The translations under genes were made by a program, and so were the position numbers. A stretch of DNA of 64,000 nucleotides from an uncultured Alistipes sp. Its GTDB lineage: Bacteria > Bacteroidota > Bacteroidia > Bacteroidales > Rikenellaceae. A model generated the notes under the pieces. The model searched no databases, was not told the origin of the DNA, and was given only the letters and a program-made list of their open reading frames with translations. Positions 15,570 to 24,740 of the stretch are shown here, in pieces (positions within the stretch are counted from its first letter, which is position 1; every line of letters begins with the position of its first letter). The stretch covers positions 1 through 64,000 of the forward strand of contig CALDPX010000067.1 of assembly GCA_937911745.1 (NCBI GenBank). The letters are read 5' to 3'.

Positions 15570-17255
15570 TTATTTACGCGCCGTATCTTGCTCGGCAAGA
15601 ATTCGGTTATACTCCGCGGTGTTGCCCAAAATCTCCAAAGCCTTTGCAAGTTCTTTGTCGGTGGGCAGTGAGTGCTCCGCCCCTCCCTCGTTGTAGCAGT
15701 AGCGGGTTACGATTTGGTCCTCGATAATCTGCTGTAACTCTTGCTTGTAGAGCCATAGGTTATCCTCGGTGGTGTTTGTGATGTTCGCCTCTATGTGCGC
15801 CATCTGCTCCGACATACTCTCCTGCCAACGTTCCTTCTCGGCAGCCTTGCGGAACTCCTTCCATAGTCGGCTGGCAGCACTCTCCCAAGCGACCTCCTTA
15901 TCCTTCATAAACTCCACAAACTCGCCGTATGCCTCCTCCGAGAAGCGATACTCGGTGGGGACAACCTTCCCCTCCAACTCCTCGTAGTGGCGTGCGCAGT
16001 AGTCGGCAATAAAGTCATCTACAAAGCCCTGAGCATAGACCACCACCGCAAAAGTGCTGACATATTCGGGCTCCAACTTCACATCGGGCATCACTCCACC
16101 TCCATCGTAGACCTTGCGCCCTGCGCGTGTCTTAAACTCTCTTATGAGCGAGTCGGGCACCTGAGCCACACTACCATCCTCGTTATGGGCGGCATAGTCG
16201 ATGGCTTGGATACACCTGCCGCTGGGTAGGTAGTATTTCGAGGTGGTAACTTTGAGCATAGCGTCATACCCCAACGGGAAACTACTCTGCACCAAGCCTT
16301 TGCCAAATGTACGCTGACCAACAAGCACTCCTCTGTCGTAGTCCTGCAAGGCTCCCGCCACAATCTCGGCAGCCGAAGCCGAACCACTACCGACAAGCAC
16401 CGCAATGGGTATTTCGAGGTCAACGGGTGCACTTTGGGTTTTGAACGAGTGGTTCTCGCCTGTTGTCTTCGAGGAGCGCGTGCTGACAACCTCTGAACCT
16501 TCGGGCAGGAAGAGCGAGAGCACACTCACGGCCTCCTGCAATACACCTCCTCCATTACCACGATAGTCGAGCACGAGCGAGCGCATGCCCTGCGCCCTAA
16601 GACTCTCATAGGCCTTTAAGAGGTCACCACTACACCCCTCCGTAAATTCAACATGCGAGATGTAGCCCACGCTGTCGTTTATCATTCCGTAGTAGGGAAC
16701 ACCCGGAATGGCTATTCTCTCGCGCTCCAATTTGAGCGTCACACGCTCGCGCGAGGGGAATTTTTCGACAGTGATTTTTACACTACTACCCGCATCGCCT
16801 CTTAGTCGGTCGCTAACCTGTTGGGTTGTAAGACCTTTGGCACTCTTGCCGTCAATCTCCACAATCCTATCTCCGGGGCGTATGCCTGCGCGGTCGGCTG
16901 GCGAGCCCTTGTAGGGTCCCGAGAACTCCACATAGTCGCCCGCAAGTCGTATGAGTGAGCCTACTCCACCATACTTACCCGTAGTAAGGGTTGTGAAAGC
17001 CTCCATCTCCTCGGCAGGTATGTAGTCGGTATAGGGGTCGAGGATTTTGGTCATACCCTCTGCTGCGGCGTTCATTATCTTATCGCTCGGCACATCATCC
17101 ACATAGAAGAGGTTGATGGTGCGAAGCATATTTACCAATATCTCTACCGACTTTCCCAAGTTGTGGGTATTGCTACTCGCAGCGGCACCCAGCAACACAC
17201 ACGCCGCCACAGCACCGCAAACCCCCACCTTGCGCCACACTCTTTTCCCGTTCAT
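15570..17255 (-). CDS. S41-family C-terminal processing protease
   Basis: 561 aa. A signal anchor (VCGAVAACVLLGAAA, ~11-25) is followed by a helical region, a PDZ domain (~95-175: KGSPADRAGIRPGDRIVEIDG) and the protease core. The Ser-Lys dyad is Ser294 in GSASAAEIVAGAL and Lys319 in TFGKGLVQ, 25 residues apart as in Tsp/CtpA. A ~180-residue C-terminal extension follows. These enzymes cut periplasmic proteins near their C-termini. It is the first of two S41 proteases in the window (see 62403). It is three bases downstream of a small membrane-protein gene and probably in the same transcript. Confidence 0.94.
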   Translation of the reverse strand: MNGKRVWRKVGVCGAVAACVLLGAAASSNTHNLGKSVEILVNMLRTINLFYVDDVPSDKIMNAAAEGMTKILDPYTDYIPAEEMEAFTTLTTGKYGGVGSLIRLAGDYVEFSGPYKGSPADRAGIRPGDRIVEIDGKSAKGLTTQQVSDRLRGDAGSSVKITVEKFPSRERVTLKLERERIAIPGVPYYGMINDSVGYISHVEFTEGCSGDLLKAYESLRAQGMRSLVLDYRGNGGGVLQEAVSVLSLFLPEGSEVVSTRSSKTTGENHSFKTQSAPVDLEIPIAVLVGSGSASAAEIVAGALQDYDRGVLVGQRTFGKGLVQSSFPLGYDAMLKVTTSKYYLPSGRCIQAIDYAAHNEDGSVAQVPDSLIREFKTRAGRKVYDGGGVMPDVKLEPEYVSTFAVVVYAQGFVDDFIADYCARHYEELEGKVVPTEYRFSEEAYGEFVEFMKDKEVAWESAASRLWKEFRKAAEKERWQESMSEQMAHIEANITNTTEDNLWLYKQELQQIIEDQIVTRYCYNEGGAEHSLPTDKELAKALEILGNTAEYNRILAEQDTARK

Positions 17256-17257
17256 TT

Positions 17258-17731
17258 CTATCTGCTATTTTTTGCATTAATATAACCGCCTATGCGGAAG
17301 CGGGCATTTTCAACCTCCTTGCGCATACCACTTATGGAGATGTTGCCCCACTCTTGCTGCCTCACAACAACCGCATCATCACCCAACTGCACAAGGCGTT
17401 TGAGCCCACTCGAAGCACGAAAGATCATCTCGCCCTCACGCTCGGCAGCCAATGTGTAGCCACCCCTGAGAAGTGCCTCCACAATCTGCTCTCTGTCCTC
17501 CGCCATCGAAGCCCTCACAGAGGCTGTCGAGAAGCCATAGAGGGGATAGGCAGCAGAGATTAACACAAGCGCAACCAACAAGACGACACCTCTTGTGCCC
17601 AAGAGGTCGGCAGGCTCAATTGCGAGAGTTTTTGTGGCATACATCACTCCAAAAATCAGCCCCACAAGCACCGTAAGCCTCACAAAGTGCCTTACGGCAC
17701 GCCCCATATATTGGTTAAAAGTCTGTTTCAT
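17258..17731 (-). CDS. small two-span membrane protein, unknown function
   Basis: 157 aa from the ATG at 17731 (MKQTFNQYMG). Two membrane spans (~17-33 LTVLVGLIFGVMYATK and ~45-64 GVVLLVALVLISAAYPLYGF) are followed by a ~90-residue soluble domain. I do not recognise a named family. It sits between ispH (26 bases upstream) and the S41 protease (2 bases downstream). A longer in-frame start at 17809 would overlap ispH by 52 bases, so the internal ATG is preferred. Confidence 0.7.
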   Translation of the reverse strand: MKQTFNQYMGRAVRHFVRLTVLVGLIFGVMYATKTLAIEPADLLGTRGVVLLVALVLISAAYPLYGFSTASVRASMAEDREQIVEALLRGGYTLAAEREGEMIFRASSGLKRLVQLGDDAVVVRQQEWGNISISGMRKEVENARFRIGGYINAKNSR

Positions 17732-17757
17732 ATTTTTTTGTTTGGTTTTCTTCCATT

Positions 17758-18633
17758 CTAACGCTCCGAGAGGCTCAAAATTGTATCCCTCACCTGCTCC
17801 ATAAGCCAATGTGGGGTGGATGTGGCACCGCAGATGCCCACATTCTCTGCCCCCTCGAACATCTGGCGCGTAAGTTCGGTGGGCGACTCAATCTTCACAC
17901 TGTTGGGGTTTGCGCTGTGGCACGCCTCGAAGAGCACCTTGCCATTGGAACTCTTTGCGCCACACACAAAGACTACCATATCGCACCCGCGGGCAAACTC
18001 CCTCAGGTGCTCCTCCCTGCCTGCCACCTGGCGGCAGATGGTATCCCTTACGGTAACCTCTGCGGGCACCGCCGAACGCCTCATAACCTCTTTGCTAATC
18101 TGCTCGAAGAGTGCCAAACTTTGGGTGGTCTGCGACAGGAGAAAGATGGGGTGCGAAAAGTCCACATCATCCAAATCCTCAACCTTCTCGACAACCACTG
18201 CCCTATCCTCTATCTGACCGTTGAGTCCCACTACCTCGGCGTGTCCCTTCTTGCCCAAAATCACTACCGTACCTCCCAGCTCCCTCATCTGGCGATCAGC
18301 CTCAATGGTAAGTCTTTGGAGTTTCGCAACCACAGGGCAGGTGGCATCGGCATAGCCGAGCGACAGCCCATCCAAGAGTCGGTAGGTGCTCTTGGGTTCG
18401 CCGTGTGCGCGAATGAGGATTTTACTCTCATCGGAGGGTTCTATGGCTGCCAAGTCGGCGTGCGAGATGGTCCTTACGCCCATACCCTCCAAGCGAGCCA
18501 CTTCGAGGTCGTTGTGTACAATGTCGCCCAGCGAATACACCCTCTTTCCCTCGGCAACCAACTCCTCTGCCTTCGAGATGGCACTCACCACCCCATAGCA
18601 AAATCCCGATTTATCATCTATGGTAACTTTCAT
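17758..18633 (-). CDS. ispH: 4-hydroxy-3-methylbut-2-enyl diphosphate reductase (IspH/LytB)
   Basis: 291 aa. This is the last enzyme of the MEP isoprenoid pathway, a [4Fe-4S] protein reducing HMBPP to IPP and DMAPP. The three cluster Cys are Cys12 (SGFCYGV), Cys99 (DATCPVV) and Cys200 (DTICRQV). Substrate-binding HGEP (77-80), GKKGHAEV (128-134) with the catalytic Glu, and the C-terminal SSN/S-T-P pattern (GAKSSNG, GATSTPHW) are present. It overlaps cmk by four bases (ATGA). Confidence 0.96.
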   Translation of the reverse strand: MKVTIDDKSGFCYGVVSAISKAEELVAEGKRVYSLGDIVHNDLEVARLEGMGVRTISHADLAAIEPSDESKILIRAHGEPKSTYRLLDGLSLGYADATCPVVAKLQRLTIEADRQMRELGGTVVILGKKGHAEVVGLNGQIEDRAVVVEKVEDLDDVDFSHPIFLLSQTTQSLALFEQISKEVMRRSAVPAEVTVRDTICRQVAGREEHLREFARGCDMVVFVCGAKSSNGKVLFEACHSANPNSVKIESPTELTRQMFEGAENVGICGATSTPHWLMEQVRDTILSLSER

Positions 18634-19340
18634 TCCTTTACTCTCAACTTGAATATCTCGTCAAACCACTCCATCTCCTCGGCGAGAGTCATACCGCCAT
18701 TGTCGAGGACTATGGCATCGTCTGCCTTCCTCAGGGGACTTATTGCACGAGTTTGGTCGAGGTGGTCACGCTGTCGTATATTTTCGATTATCTCCTCACG
18801 ACTCACCTCTTCGCCCTTGGCGAGCAACTCCTGATAGCGACGCTCTGCCCTCACCTCGGGGTCGGCAGTCATAAAAATTTTCAACTCCGCATCGGGGAAA
18901 ACCACCGTACCGATATCCCTGCCGTCCATCACAACGCCTTTGTCGCGCCCCATTGCCTGCTGCAACTTCACAAGTCGGCGGCGCACCTCGCCAATGGCAC
19001 TAACGGCACTCACAAGATTGCTGACCGTAATGGTACGAATTTTACCCTCTGCCCACTCGCCACAGAGGTAGATGTCGCTCGCCCCTCGGTCGGGGTTGAA
19101 GCGGAAGTCTATCTGTATCACATCAAGCCCCTTGACGAGTCGTTCCTCATTGAGGATGCCATTCTCGACACAGCCGTTCTCGATAGCCCACAGGGTTACG
19201 GCACGATACATTGCACCCGTGTCGATGAAGATATAGCCGAGGTGGGCTGCCACCATCTTGGCAAAGGTGCTCTTGCCGCACGAAGAGAAACCATCTACGG
19301 CTATGACTATTTTCTTATTGTTTGGTCTTGAAAAGTTCAT
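18630..19340 (-). CDS. cmk: (d)CMP kinase
   Basis: 236 aa. Cytidylate kinase phosphorylates CMP and dCMP. P-loop GFSSCGKS (17-24), the NMP-binding DTGAMYRAVTLWA, the MDGRDIGTVVFPDA segment and the lid REEIIENIRQRDHLDQTR are all in place. It overlaps ispH downstream and the LysE-type gene upstream (26 bases), so it is in a tightly packed operon. Confidence 0.95.
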   Translation of the reverse strand: MNFSRPNNKKIVIAVDGFSSCGKSTFAKMVAAHLGYIFIDTGAMYRAVTLWAIENGCVENGILNEERLVKGLDVIQIDFRFNPDRGASDIYLCGEWAEGKIRTITVSNLVSAVSAIGEVRRRLVKLQQAMGRDKGVVMDGRDIGTVVFPDAELKIFMTADPEVRAERRYQELLAKGEEVSREEIIENIRQRDHLDQTRAISPLRKADDAIVLDNGGMTLAEEMEWFDEIFKLRVKE

Positions 19341-19998
19341 TGAATTGTATGTCTATTTGCAAGTCTGAAATCATTGAGATAAGGAGCGACACGCCAATGA
19401 GGGTGATAATGATACCCGAGATGCGGTTTATCCACAACATATGGCGTGGGCGGAAGTATTTTCTCACAACCTTCATCACAGATGCCAAAATCAACCACCA
19501 TCCCGCACAACCGGTAAAGATACCCAAAATCATTGAGGCATTCGAGAAGGCGTTGCCATCGGTGTCGTAGAAGCCGAGCGACTTAACGGTGGCAATGAGC
19601 GCAACGTGCACCAAGATGTAGGCAGGATTGGCAAAACTCAGCAGGAAGCCCGAAACGTAATCTCTCCAATTTGCCCTATCCTTCTCGGAGCGGTTGCGGC
19701 GGAGTCGCAGGTCGGGTTTTTTCAGGAAGATATTCACACCAAACGCGGCAATACACACTCCTGCTATGCACTTTATAAGGAGCATATTGCTCTCTATAAA
19801 TCCCGTCACAAACGAGAGCGAGAAGAAGGCAATGGAGGCATAGAAGGTGTCGCTTGTGGCGATACCAAATCCTGTGGTTATACCCGAGCGTATACCCTTG
19901 CTAATGTTTCGTTGCAGACAGAGAATCGCCGTGGGACCTGGCGGTATAGACGCCATACATCCCACCATCACACCTCCTATAAAAGTCATCAACCACAT
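19315..19998 (-). CDS. LysE-family exporter
   Basis: 227 aa with six predicted spans. The N-terminal GVMVGCMASIPPGPTAILCLQRNISKGIRSGI contains the family's conserved P-G-P and G-x-x-x-G region. LysE/RhtB proteins export amino acids or similar small molecules; the substrate here is unknown. It is the first gene of the minus-strand train, with a TATCTTTG box 42 bases upstream. Confidence 0.88.
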   Translation of the reverse strand: MWLMTFIGGVMVGCMASIPPGPTAILCLQRNISKGIRSGITTGFGIATSDTFYASIAFFSLSFVTGFIESNMLLIKCIAGVCIAAFGVNIFLKKPDLRLRRNRSEKDRANWRDYVSGFLLSFANPAYILVHVALIATVKSLGFYDTDGNAFSNASMILGIFTGCAGWWLILASVMKVVRKYFRPRHMLWINRISGIIITLIGVSLLISMISDLQIDIQFNELFKTKQ

Positions 19999-20039
19999 AG
20001 TCTATCTATTGTTAGTTCTGGGGCAAAATTCACCGACTA

Positions 20040-20047
20040 CAAAGATA
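20040..20047 (-). promoter_or_regulatory. -7 box for the LysE-cmk-ispH gene train
   Basis: TATCTTTG on the minus strand. It is the only clear box upstream of the ten packed minus-strand genes 19998 to 11977. Confidence 0.6.
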
Positions 20048-20142
20048 TGTATTTTTGCCGAGCATTTGTCGCTTTGGTCACCAAAAGTTGTGCACAGACA
20101 AAATTATTTCGCGCCAAGAGGTAAATATCCCGCCAAAAGGTT

Positions 20143-20150
20143 TATTTTTG
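20143..20150 (+). promoter_or_regulatory. -7 box for lnt
   Basis: TATTTTTG, 19 bases before the lnt ATG. Confidence 0.5.
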
Positions 20151-20169
20151 TAGAAAATAAAAGACCAAA

Positions 20170-21786
20170 ATGAGAATATCACTAAAAACATACCAGCGTC
20201 TGCTGTTGGCACTGCTCAGCGTGGTGCTCCTATCGCTCGGCTGGCTCCGAACAAGCGGTCTGCCGTTGCTTATTGCCTTCGTTCCAATGTTGTTAATCTC
20301 TGCCTCCTATGGCTCTTCAAGGCGCGAGTGGTGGCAGATGGCGGGCTGGACGGCTCTGGTTATGGGGCTGTGGTGTGTGACCACCTGCTGGTGGATATAC
20401 TATGCTGCGGCAGTGGGCATTGTTGCCGCAACTATTGTGCAGATACTGCTCTTTGGCGGTATTTTTATGGTCTTTCACTACTTCTCCAAGAGGGCACGCC
20501 CCGTACACGCCTACACAACCCTCATTGCGGGCTGGTTGTGGGCAGAGCATTTCTATCTCGGTGGCGAGGTGTCGTTCCCGTGGCTCCTGCTGGGCAACGG
20601 CTTTGCCAATGATGTGTGGGCGGTGCAATGGTACGAACTGACGGGCGTACTCGGTGGCTCGCTATGGGTATTGCTTGTGAATGTGTTGCTCTTTGAGTGG
20701 CTACTCAACCGCAAGAACAAGGGGTTGGGAATTAGTGCCTTATTCTTTGTCGTTGCGCCTATGGTGGCTTCGCTGATTATCGGCGCATCATACCACGAGA
20801 ACCCCAACACACAGAAAGCTACTGTCACACTCGTACAGCCCAACTTCGACCCCTACGAGGAGAAATACAACCTACCCGTAGACGAACAACTCGCCATCAT
20901 TGGCTCTCTGATTGAGGAGGCTCCCGAGGATGTGGACTACATAGTTCTGCCCGAGACGGTCATTGGCGATGCGGGTGACCCCATCTGGGAGGAGGACATC
21001 TACCGCAGCCACTCCATAAAGGGTGTGGAGGCTATGCGAAGGGCTAAAAATCCCGATGCTCAACTCATTGTGGGTGCAATGACCTATCACCGCTACAATG
21101 GCGCAAAGGACGCCTCGCCAACGGCTCGCCGCAGTGGTTCTATGTGGTATGACCGCTACAATGCCGCCATTGCGCTCGATGGGGACTCGGTACTCAAAGT
21201 AAGCCACAAGTCGCGACTTGTGGTGGGCGTGGAGAAGATGCCCTTTATGGATATTCTCCGTCCGCTGGAAAAACTCATTGTCGACTTGGGCGGCACAACG
21301 GGACAACTCGGCACCGACAAGTATCGCCACCTGCTCCACCAGCGCAACAACCACTATCCCTACGGCATTTCGGTCGCAGCCCCCATCTGCTACGAGTCGG
21401 TCTATGGCGAGCACTTTGGTGCTTTTACGGCTGACGGGGCAGAACTTATGATGGTTATCACCAACGATGGATGGTGGTACGATACGGAGGGCTACCGCCA
21501 ACACTTCTCCTTCTCACGCCTGAGGGCTATCGAGAGCCGCAGGTGGGTGTGCAGGGCAGCCAACACGGGTATCAGCGGCTTCATATCGCCCACAGGCAAG
21601 GTGGGCGACACCCTCGGCTGGGACAAGCGAGGCACACTCTCTGCCGAGGTCACCCCCTCGCGAGAGGTTACCTTTTATGCCAAGGCAGGCGACTATTTGG
21701 GACGCTTGGGAGGCTACCTATTCCTGCTCTCGCTGCTCTACTATGTAAGTTACCGTTTCCGCAAGCGCAGCCACCTTGTGAATTGA
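20170..21786 (+). CDS. lnt: apolipoprotein N-acyltransferase
   Basis: 538 aa. Lnt adds the third acyl chain to lipoproteins in the inner membrane. About seven N-terminal spans are followed by a nitrilase-type domain from ~215. The catalytic triad is visible: Glu262 (LPETVIGD), Lys347 (KVSHKSRLVV) and Cys407 (APICYESVYGE). The Lys segment is looser than the usual Y-x-K-x-x-L-V-P-F-G-E. It leads an lnt-folC-SDR gene set, with folC 23 bases downstream. Confidence 0.93.
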   Translation: MRISLKTYQRLLLALLSVVLLSLGWLRTSGLPLLIAFVPMLLISASYGSSRREWWQMAGWTALVMGLWCVTTCWWIYYAAAVGIVAATIVQILLFGGIFMVFHYFSKRARPVHAYTTLIAGWLWAEHFYLGGEVSFPWLLLGNGFANDVWAVQWYELTGVLGGSLWVLLVNVLLFEWLLNRKNKGLGISALFFVVAPMVASLIIGASYHENPNTQKATVTLVQPNFDPYEEKYNLPVDEQLAIIGSLIEEAPEDVDYIVLPETVIGDAGDPIWEEDIYRSHSIKGVEAMRRAKNPDAQLIVGAMTYHRYNGAKDASPTARRSGSMWYDRYNAAIALDGDSVLKVSHKSRLVVGVEKMPFMDILRPLEKLIVDLGGTTGQLGTDKYRHLLHQRNNHYPYGISVAAPICYESVYGEHFGAFTADGAELMMVITNDGWWYDTEGYRQHFSFSRLRAIESRRWVCRAANTGISGFISPTGKVGDTLGWDKRGTLSAEVTPSREVTFYAKAGDYLGRLGGYLFLLSLLYYVSYRFRKRSHLVN

Positions 21787-21809
21787 TAATTGAAAATTGA
21801 AAAATCAAA

Positions 21810-23105
21810 ATGAACTACTCTCAAACCACCAATTTCCTTTTCAACTCATTTCCTTCGTACCAGAATGTGGGTGCAGGCGCCTATAAGGAGGGCTTGCAAA
21901 ACATTACGGAGATGTGCCGCCGCTTGGACAACCCCCAGCGCAACTATTTCACCATCCACATTGCGGGCACAAACGGCAAAGGCTCCACATCGCACATTCT
22001 CGCCTCGGTGTTGCAGCAGGCGGGCTACTGCGTGGGGTTATTCACTTCGCCCCACCTTGTGGATTTCCGCGAGCGCATACGAGTAAATGGTGTGCCCATC
22101 AGCGAGAGGGAGGTTGTCAGTTTTGTGAAGGAGCACAAGGAGGAGATGGTGGCTCTTGGACTCTCGTTCTTCGAGATGACCACCGCCCTGGCTTTCCATC
22201 ACTTCTCGGAGAGCGATGTGGAGGTGGCGATTATCGAGACGGGCTTGGGTGGCAGGCTCGACTCCACAAATATCATCAAACCCATCCTCTCGGTCATCAC
22301 AAACATAGGCTTGGAGCACACGGCACTTTTGGGCTCCACGATTGGCGAGATAGCCTTCGAGAAGGCGGGAATTATCAAACCCGAAGTGCCCGTTGTGGTG
22401 GGCGAGAGTGCCCCCGAGAGCAACGAGGTCTTCGATCGCACAGCCGCCGAGCGAGGTTCGATGTTGGTCTATGCCGATAGGGAGTGGGAGGTTGTCGAGA
22501 GCGAGCCCTCGGGCGACCACATCCGCTACCACATACAGCGTCCTCGCGATGGCAGGACACAAAACCTCGATTTGGACCTTATGGGCTCCTATCAACGCAA
22601 AAACATCCTCACAGTCCGCACCGCCATTAGCATCCTACGCCACCATACGCCACTGAACATCTCAACCCGCGCATTGGTCGAGGGTGTGAGGTGTGTGGCT
22701 TCCTCTACGGGCTTGATGGGTAGGTGGCAGAAGTTGGGCGACAATCCGAGGGTGTACTGCGACACGGGGCACAACGCTCACGGACTCGCCGAGGTGGTGG
22801 CTCAAATCCGCGCTCAGGAGTACCGCAAACTCTATATGGTCATCGGTATGGTGAGCGACAAGGACTTCGATGCCGTCATTCCCCTTATGCCAAAGGAGGC
22901 GTATTACATCTTCACTGAGGCTTCGGTTGCACGCTCGCTCGCTGCCGAGAGTCTTGCCGAGAAGTTCCGCCGCGAGGGCTTCGAGGGCGAGGTTGCAAAG
23001 GATGTCCACACCGCCTACCGCAGAGCCATAGAGTTGGCAGAGAGCGAAGACTTTGTCTTTGTCGGAGGTAGCACCTTTGTGGTTGCGGATTTACTCTCCG
23101 AATAG
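21810..23105 (+). CDS. folC: bifunctional folylpolyglutamate/dihydrofolate synthase
   Basis: 431 aa. This is a Mur-ligase-fold enzyme that adds Glu to dihydropteroate or folates with ATP. P-loop GTNGKGST is at 53-60; the second signature ETGLGGRLDSTNI and the metal/Glu region TNIGLEHTALLG follow, then the C-terminal DTGHNAHG and ADLLSE. Spacing to lnt (23 bases, containing an A/T-rich ATTGAAAATTGAAAA stretch) and direct abutment with the SDR gene suggest one operon. Confidence 0.95.
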   Translation: MNYSQTTNFLFNSFPSYQNVGAGAYKEGLQNITEMCRRLDNPQRNYFTIHIAGTNGKGSTSHILASVLQQAGYCVGLFTSPHLVDFRERIRVNGVPISEREVVSFVKEHKEEMVALGLSFFEMTTALAFHHFSESDVEVAIIETGLGGRLDSTNIIKPILSVITNIGLEHTALLGSTIGEIAFEKAGIIKPEVPVVVGESAPESNEVFDRTAAERGSMLVYADREWEVVESEPSGDHIRYHIQRPRDGRTQNLDLDLMGSYQRKNILTVRTAISILRHHTPLNISTRALVEGVRCVASSTGLMGRWQKLGDNPRVYCDTGHNAHGLAEVVAQIRAQEYRKLYMVIGMVSDKDFDAVIPLMPKEAYYIFTEASVARSLAAESLAEKFRREGFEGEVAKDVHTAYRRAIELAESEDFVFVGGSTFVVADLLSE

Positions 23106-23123
23106 ATGGAAAAACAGAGATTT

Positions 23124-23870
23124 ATGGCAAAGAAATTCATTGTGGTTGGTGCCACATCGGGCTTAGGTCGCGAAATGGCTGCCCAACTTGTCAGGGCTGG
23201 TCACAAGGTCGGCATCGCAGGGCGTAGGGGCGAATTGCTCAACTCCTTTGTGGAGGAGTATAAGGACGTTTGCGCCGAGCCGATAGAGTGGCAAGAGATG
23301 GATGTAACCTCTCCGAGTGCCACCACTGCACTCGAAGAGTTGATTGAGCGTATGGGAGGTATGGATGTGCTGCTCCACGTTGCTGGCGCAGGCTTTGAGA
23401 ACCCGGCGTTGGAGGAGGGCAAAGAACGCCATATCGCCAATGTAAATTCGGTGGGTTTTGTGACCATCATTGACCACGCCTACCACTGGTTTCGCACCCA
23501 CGGTGGCAAGGGACACATTGCTGCCGTAACCTCCATTGCGGGCACCAAAGGTATGGGCTTGGCTCCGGCATACTCGGCGACCAAGAGGTTGCAGACGACC
23601 TACCTGAGCGCACTTGCGCAACACGCTCGAATGGACGGCGTAAGGCTCCACATCACCGACATACGCCCCGGCTATGCTCAAACCAGCATACTAACCCCCG
23701 GCAAGAAATATCCCGCAGTACTCTCGCCCGAGAAGGTCGCTCGCCACGCCATAAGAGCCATCGACCATCGCCGCCGCATCTGCACCATCGACTGGCGTTT
23801 CAGACTGCTTGTGGTTGGTTGGAGCCTCATCCCCCGCCCCCTCTGGGAACGCATCACATTCGTGAAATAA
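23124..23870 (+). CDS. short-chain dehydrogenase/reductase, specificity unknown
   Basis: 248 aa from MAKKFIVVG at 23124; an ATG at 23106 adds six residues and directly abuts the folC stop. Classical SDR: cofactor motif GATSGLGREMA (~8-18), NAG-like HVAGAGF, catalytic Ser in SIAGTKG and Y-S-A-T-K (Tyr/Lys) followed by RPGYAQT. The Arg pair (GRR) after beta-2 hints at NADP(H). The substrate cannot be told from sequence. Confidence 0.9.
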   Translation: MAKKFIVVGATSGLGREMAAQLVRAGHKVGIAGRRGELLNSFVEEYKDVCAEPIEWQEMDVTSPSATTALEELIERMGGMDVLLHVAGAGFENPALEEGKERHIANVNSVGFVTIIDHAYHWFRTHGGKGHIAAVTSIAGTKGMGLAPAYSATKRLQTTYLSALAQHARMDGVRLHITDIRPGYAQTSILTPGKKYPAVLSPEKVARHAIRAIDHRRRICTIDWRFRLLVVGWSLIPRPLWERITFVK

Positions 23871-23895
23871 AGACACCGAAGATACAAAAAACGAC

Positions 23896-23930
23896 AAAGT
23901 CCGCATTTACCTCTCGTAAATGCGGACTTT
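23896..23930 (+). terminator. SDR terminator, core of the nested-palindrome family
   Basis: A perfect 15-bp stem (23896-23910 with 23916-23930) with loop CTCTC, followed by T-rich sequence. Its core CCGCATTTAC...GTAAATGCGG is the same as that of the nested 3' elements, here without outer arms. Confidence 0.8.
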
Positions 23931-23957
23931 TCTTATTTGGGTTAAACTAAAAGTACC

Positions 23958-24683
23958 TTAACGTGTGCCCATTCTCTTAAAGCGGCGGAAGCGCAAAGCG
24001 AGAACACCCCAGAAGGCTTCGCCGAGGATGCTGCCACTCATTTTGGAGGTGCCGGCTGTGCGGTCGCGGAAGATTATCGACACCTCTTTGATTTTGAAAC
24101 CGAGTCGCCAAGCCGTATATTTCATCTCTATCTGGAAGCCATAGCCGTGCATCCCTACCCTATCGAGGTCGATAGTGCGCAGCACCTCTGCACGGTAGCC
24201 CACAAAGCCCGCCGTAGCATCCCTTACGGGCATACGGGTAACACACTTCACATAGCGAGAGGCACAGTAAGAGAGCAGCAGGCGGCGCATAGGCCAATTA
24301 ACGACATTCACACCACTCACATACCTCGAACCAACAGCCACATCCGCGCCACTCTCCAACTCTGCCGTAAGGCGCAGCAAGTCATCGGGGTCGTGCGAAA
24401 AGTCGCAATCCATCTCATAGATAGCCTCATAGCCCCTCTCCAAAGCCCAGCGGAAGCCAGCAATATAGGCGGTGCCAAGTCCGAGTTTGCCCTCTCGTTC
24501 TACAAGGAAGAGCCTCTCGGGGTGGTCGGTCATAAGGTTGCGGACAATAGCGGCAGTGCCATCGGGCGAGCCGTCATCGACTACCAATAGCGAGTAGTCG
24601 CCGGGGAGCGAGAGAACCTTTGCGACCATTGCCTCGATGTTCTCGCGCTCGTTGTAGGTGGGTATTATTATGAGTTTACGCAT
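23958..24683 (-). CDS. polyprenol-phosphate glycosyltransferase (DPM1-like, GT2)
   Basis: 241 aa from MRKLIIIPTYNERENIEAMV at 24683. A GT-A fold enzyme: VVDDGSPDGT, then the metal-binding EMDCDFSHDP and GSRYVSGVNVVNWP, and Q-I-E-M-K-Y near the C-terminus, as in dolichol/polyprenol monophosphomannose synthases. It likely moves mannose or a related sugar from a nucleotide donor to a polyprenyl phosphate at the membrane. No C-terminal membrane spans are present, as in the soluble DPM1 type. Divergent from the FAD gene, with touching promoters. Confidence 0.9.
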   Translation of the reverse strand: MRKLIIIPTYNERENIEAMVAKVLSLPGDYSLLVVDDGSPDGTAAIVRNLMTDHPERLFLVEREGKLGLGTAYIAGFRWALERGYEAIYEMDCDFSHDPDDLLRLTAELESGADVAVGSRYVSGVNVVNWPMRRLLLSYCASRYVKCVTRMPVRDATAGFVGYRAEVLRTIDLDRVGMHGYGFQIEMKYTAWRLGFKIKEVSIIFRDRTAGTSKMSGSILGEAFWGVLALRFRRFKRMGTR

Positions 24684-24704
24684 CTTTATCGGTAGGATAT
24701 TGCA

Positions 24705-24712
24705 CAAAAATA
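24705..24712 (-). promoter_or_regulatory. -7 box of the polyprenol-phosphate glycosyltransferase gene
   Basis: TATTTTTG on the minus strand, only two bases from the opposing TATTTTTG at 24715. Together they form a palindrome, CAAAAATA-GT-TATTTTTG. Confidence 0.55.
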
Positions 24713-24714
24713 GT

Positions 24715-24722
24715 TATTTTTG
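24715..24722 (+). promoter_or_regulatory. -7 box of the FAD-protein gene
   Basis: TATTTTTG on the plus strand. It places the transcript start near 24729, after the in-frame TTG at 24720, so the GTG at 24741 is the better start codon. Confidence 0.55.
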
Positions 24723-24740
24723 CCGAAAAGAACACACATC

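Noticed and set aside
24720..24740. TTG start seven codons before the chosen GTG of the FAD protein
   Set aside because: The TTG overlaps the predicted -7 box, so it would not be in the transcript.
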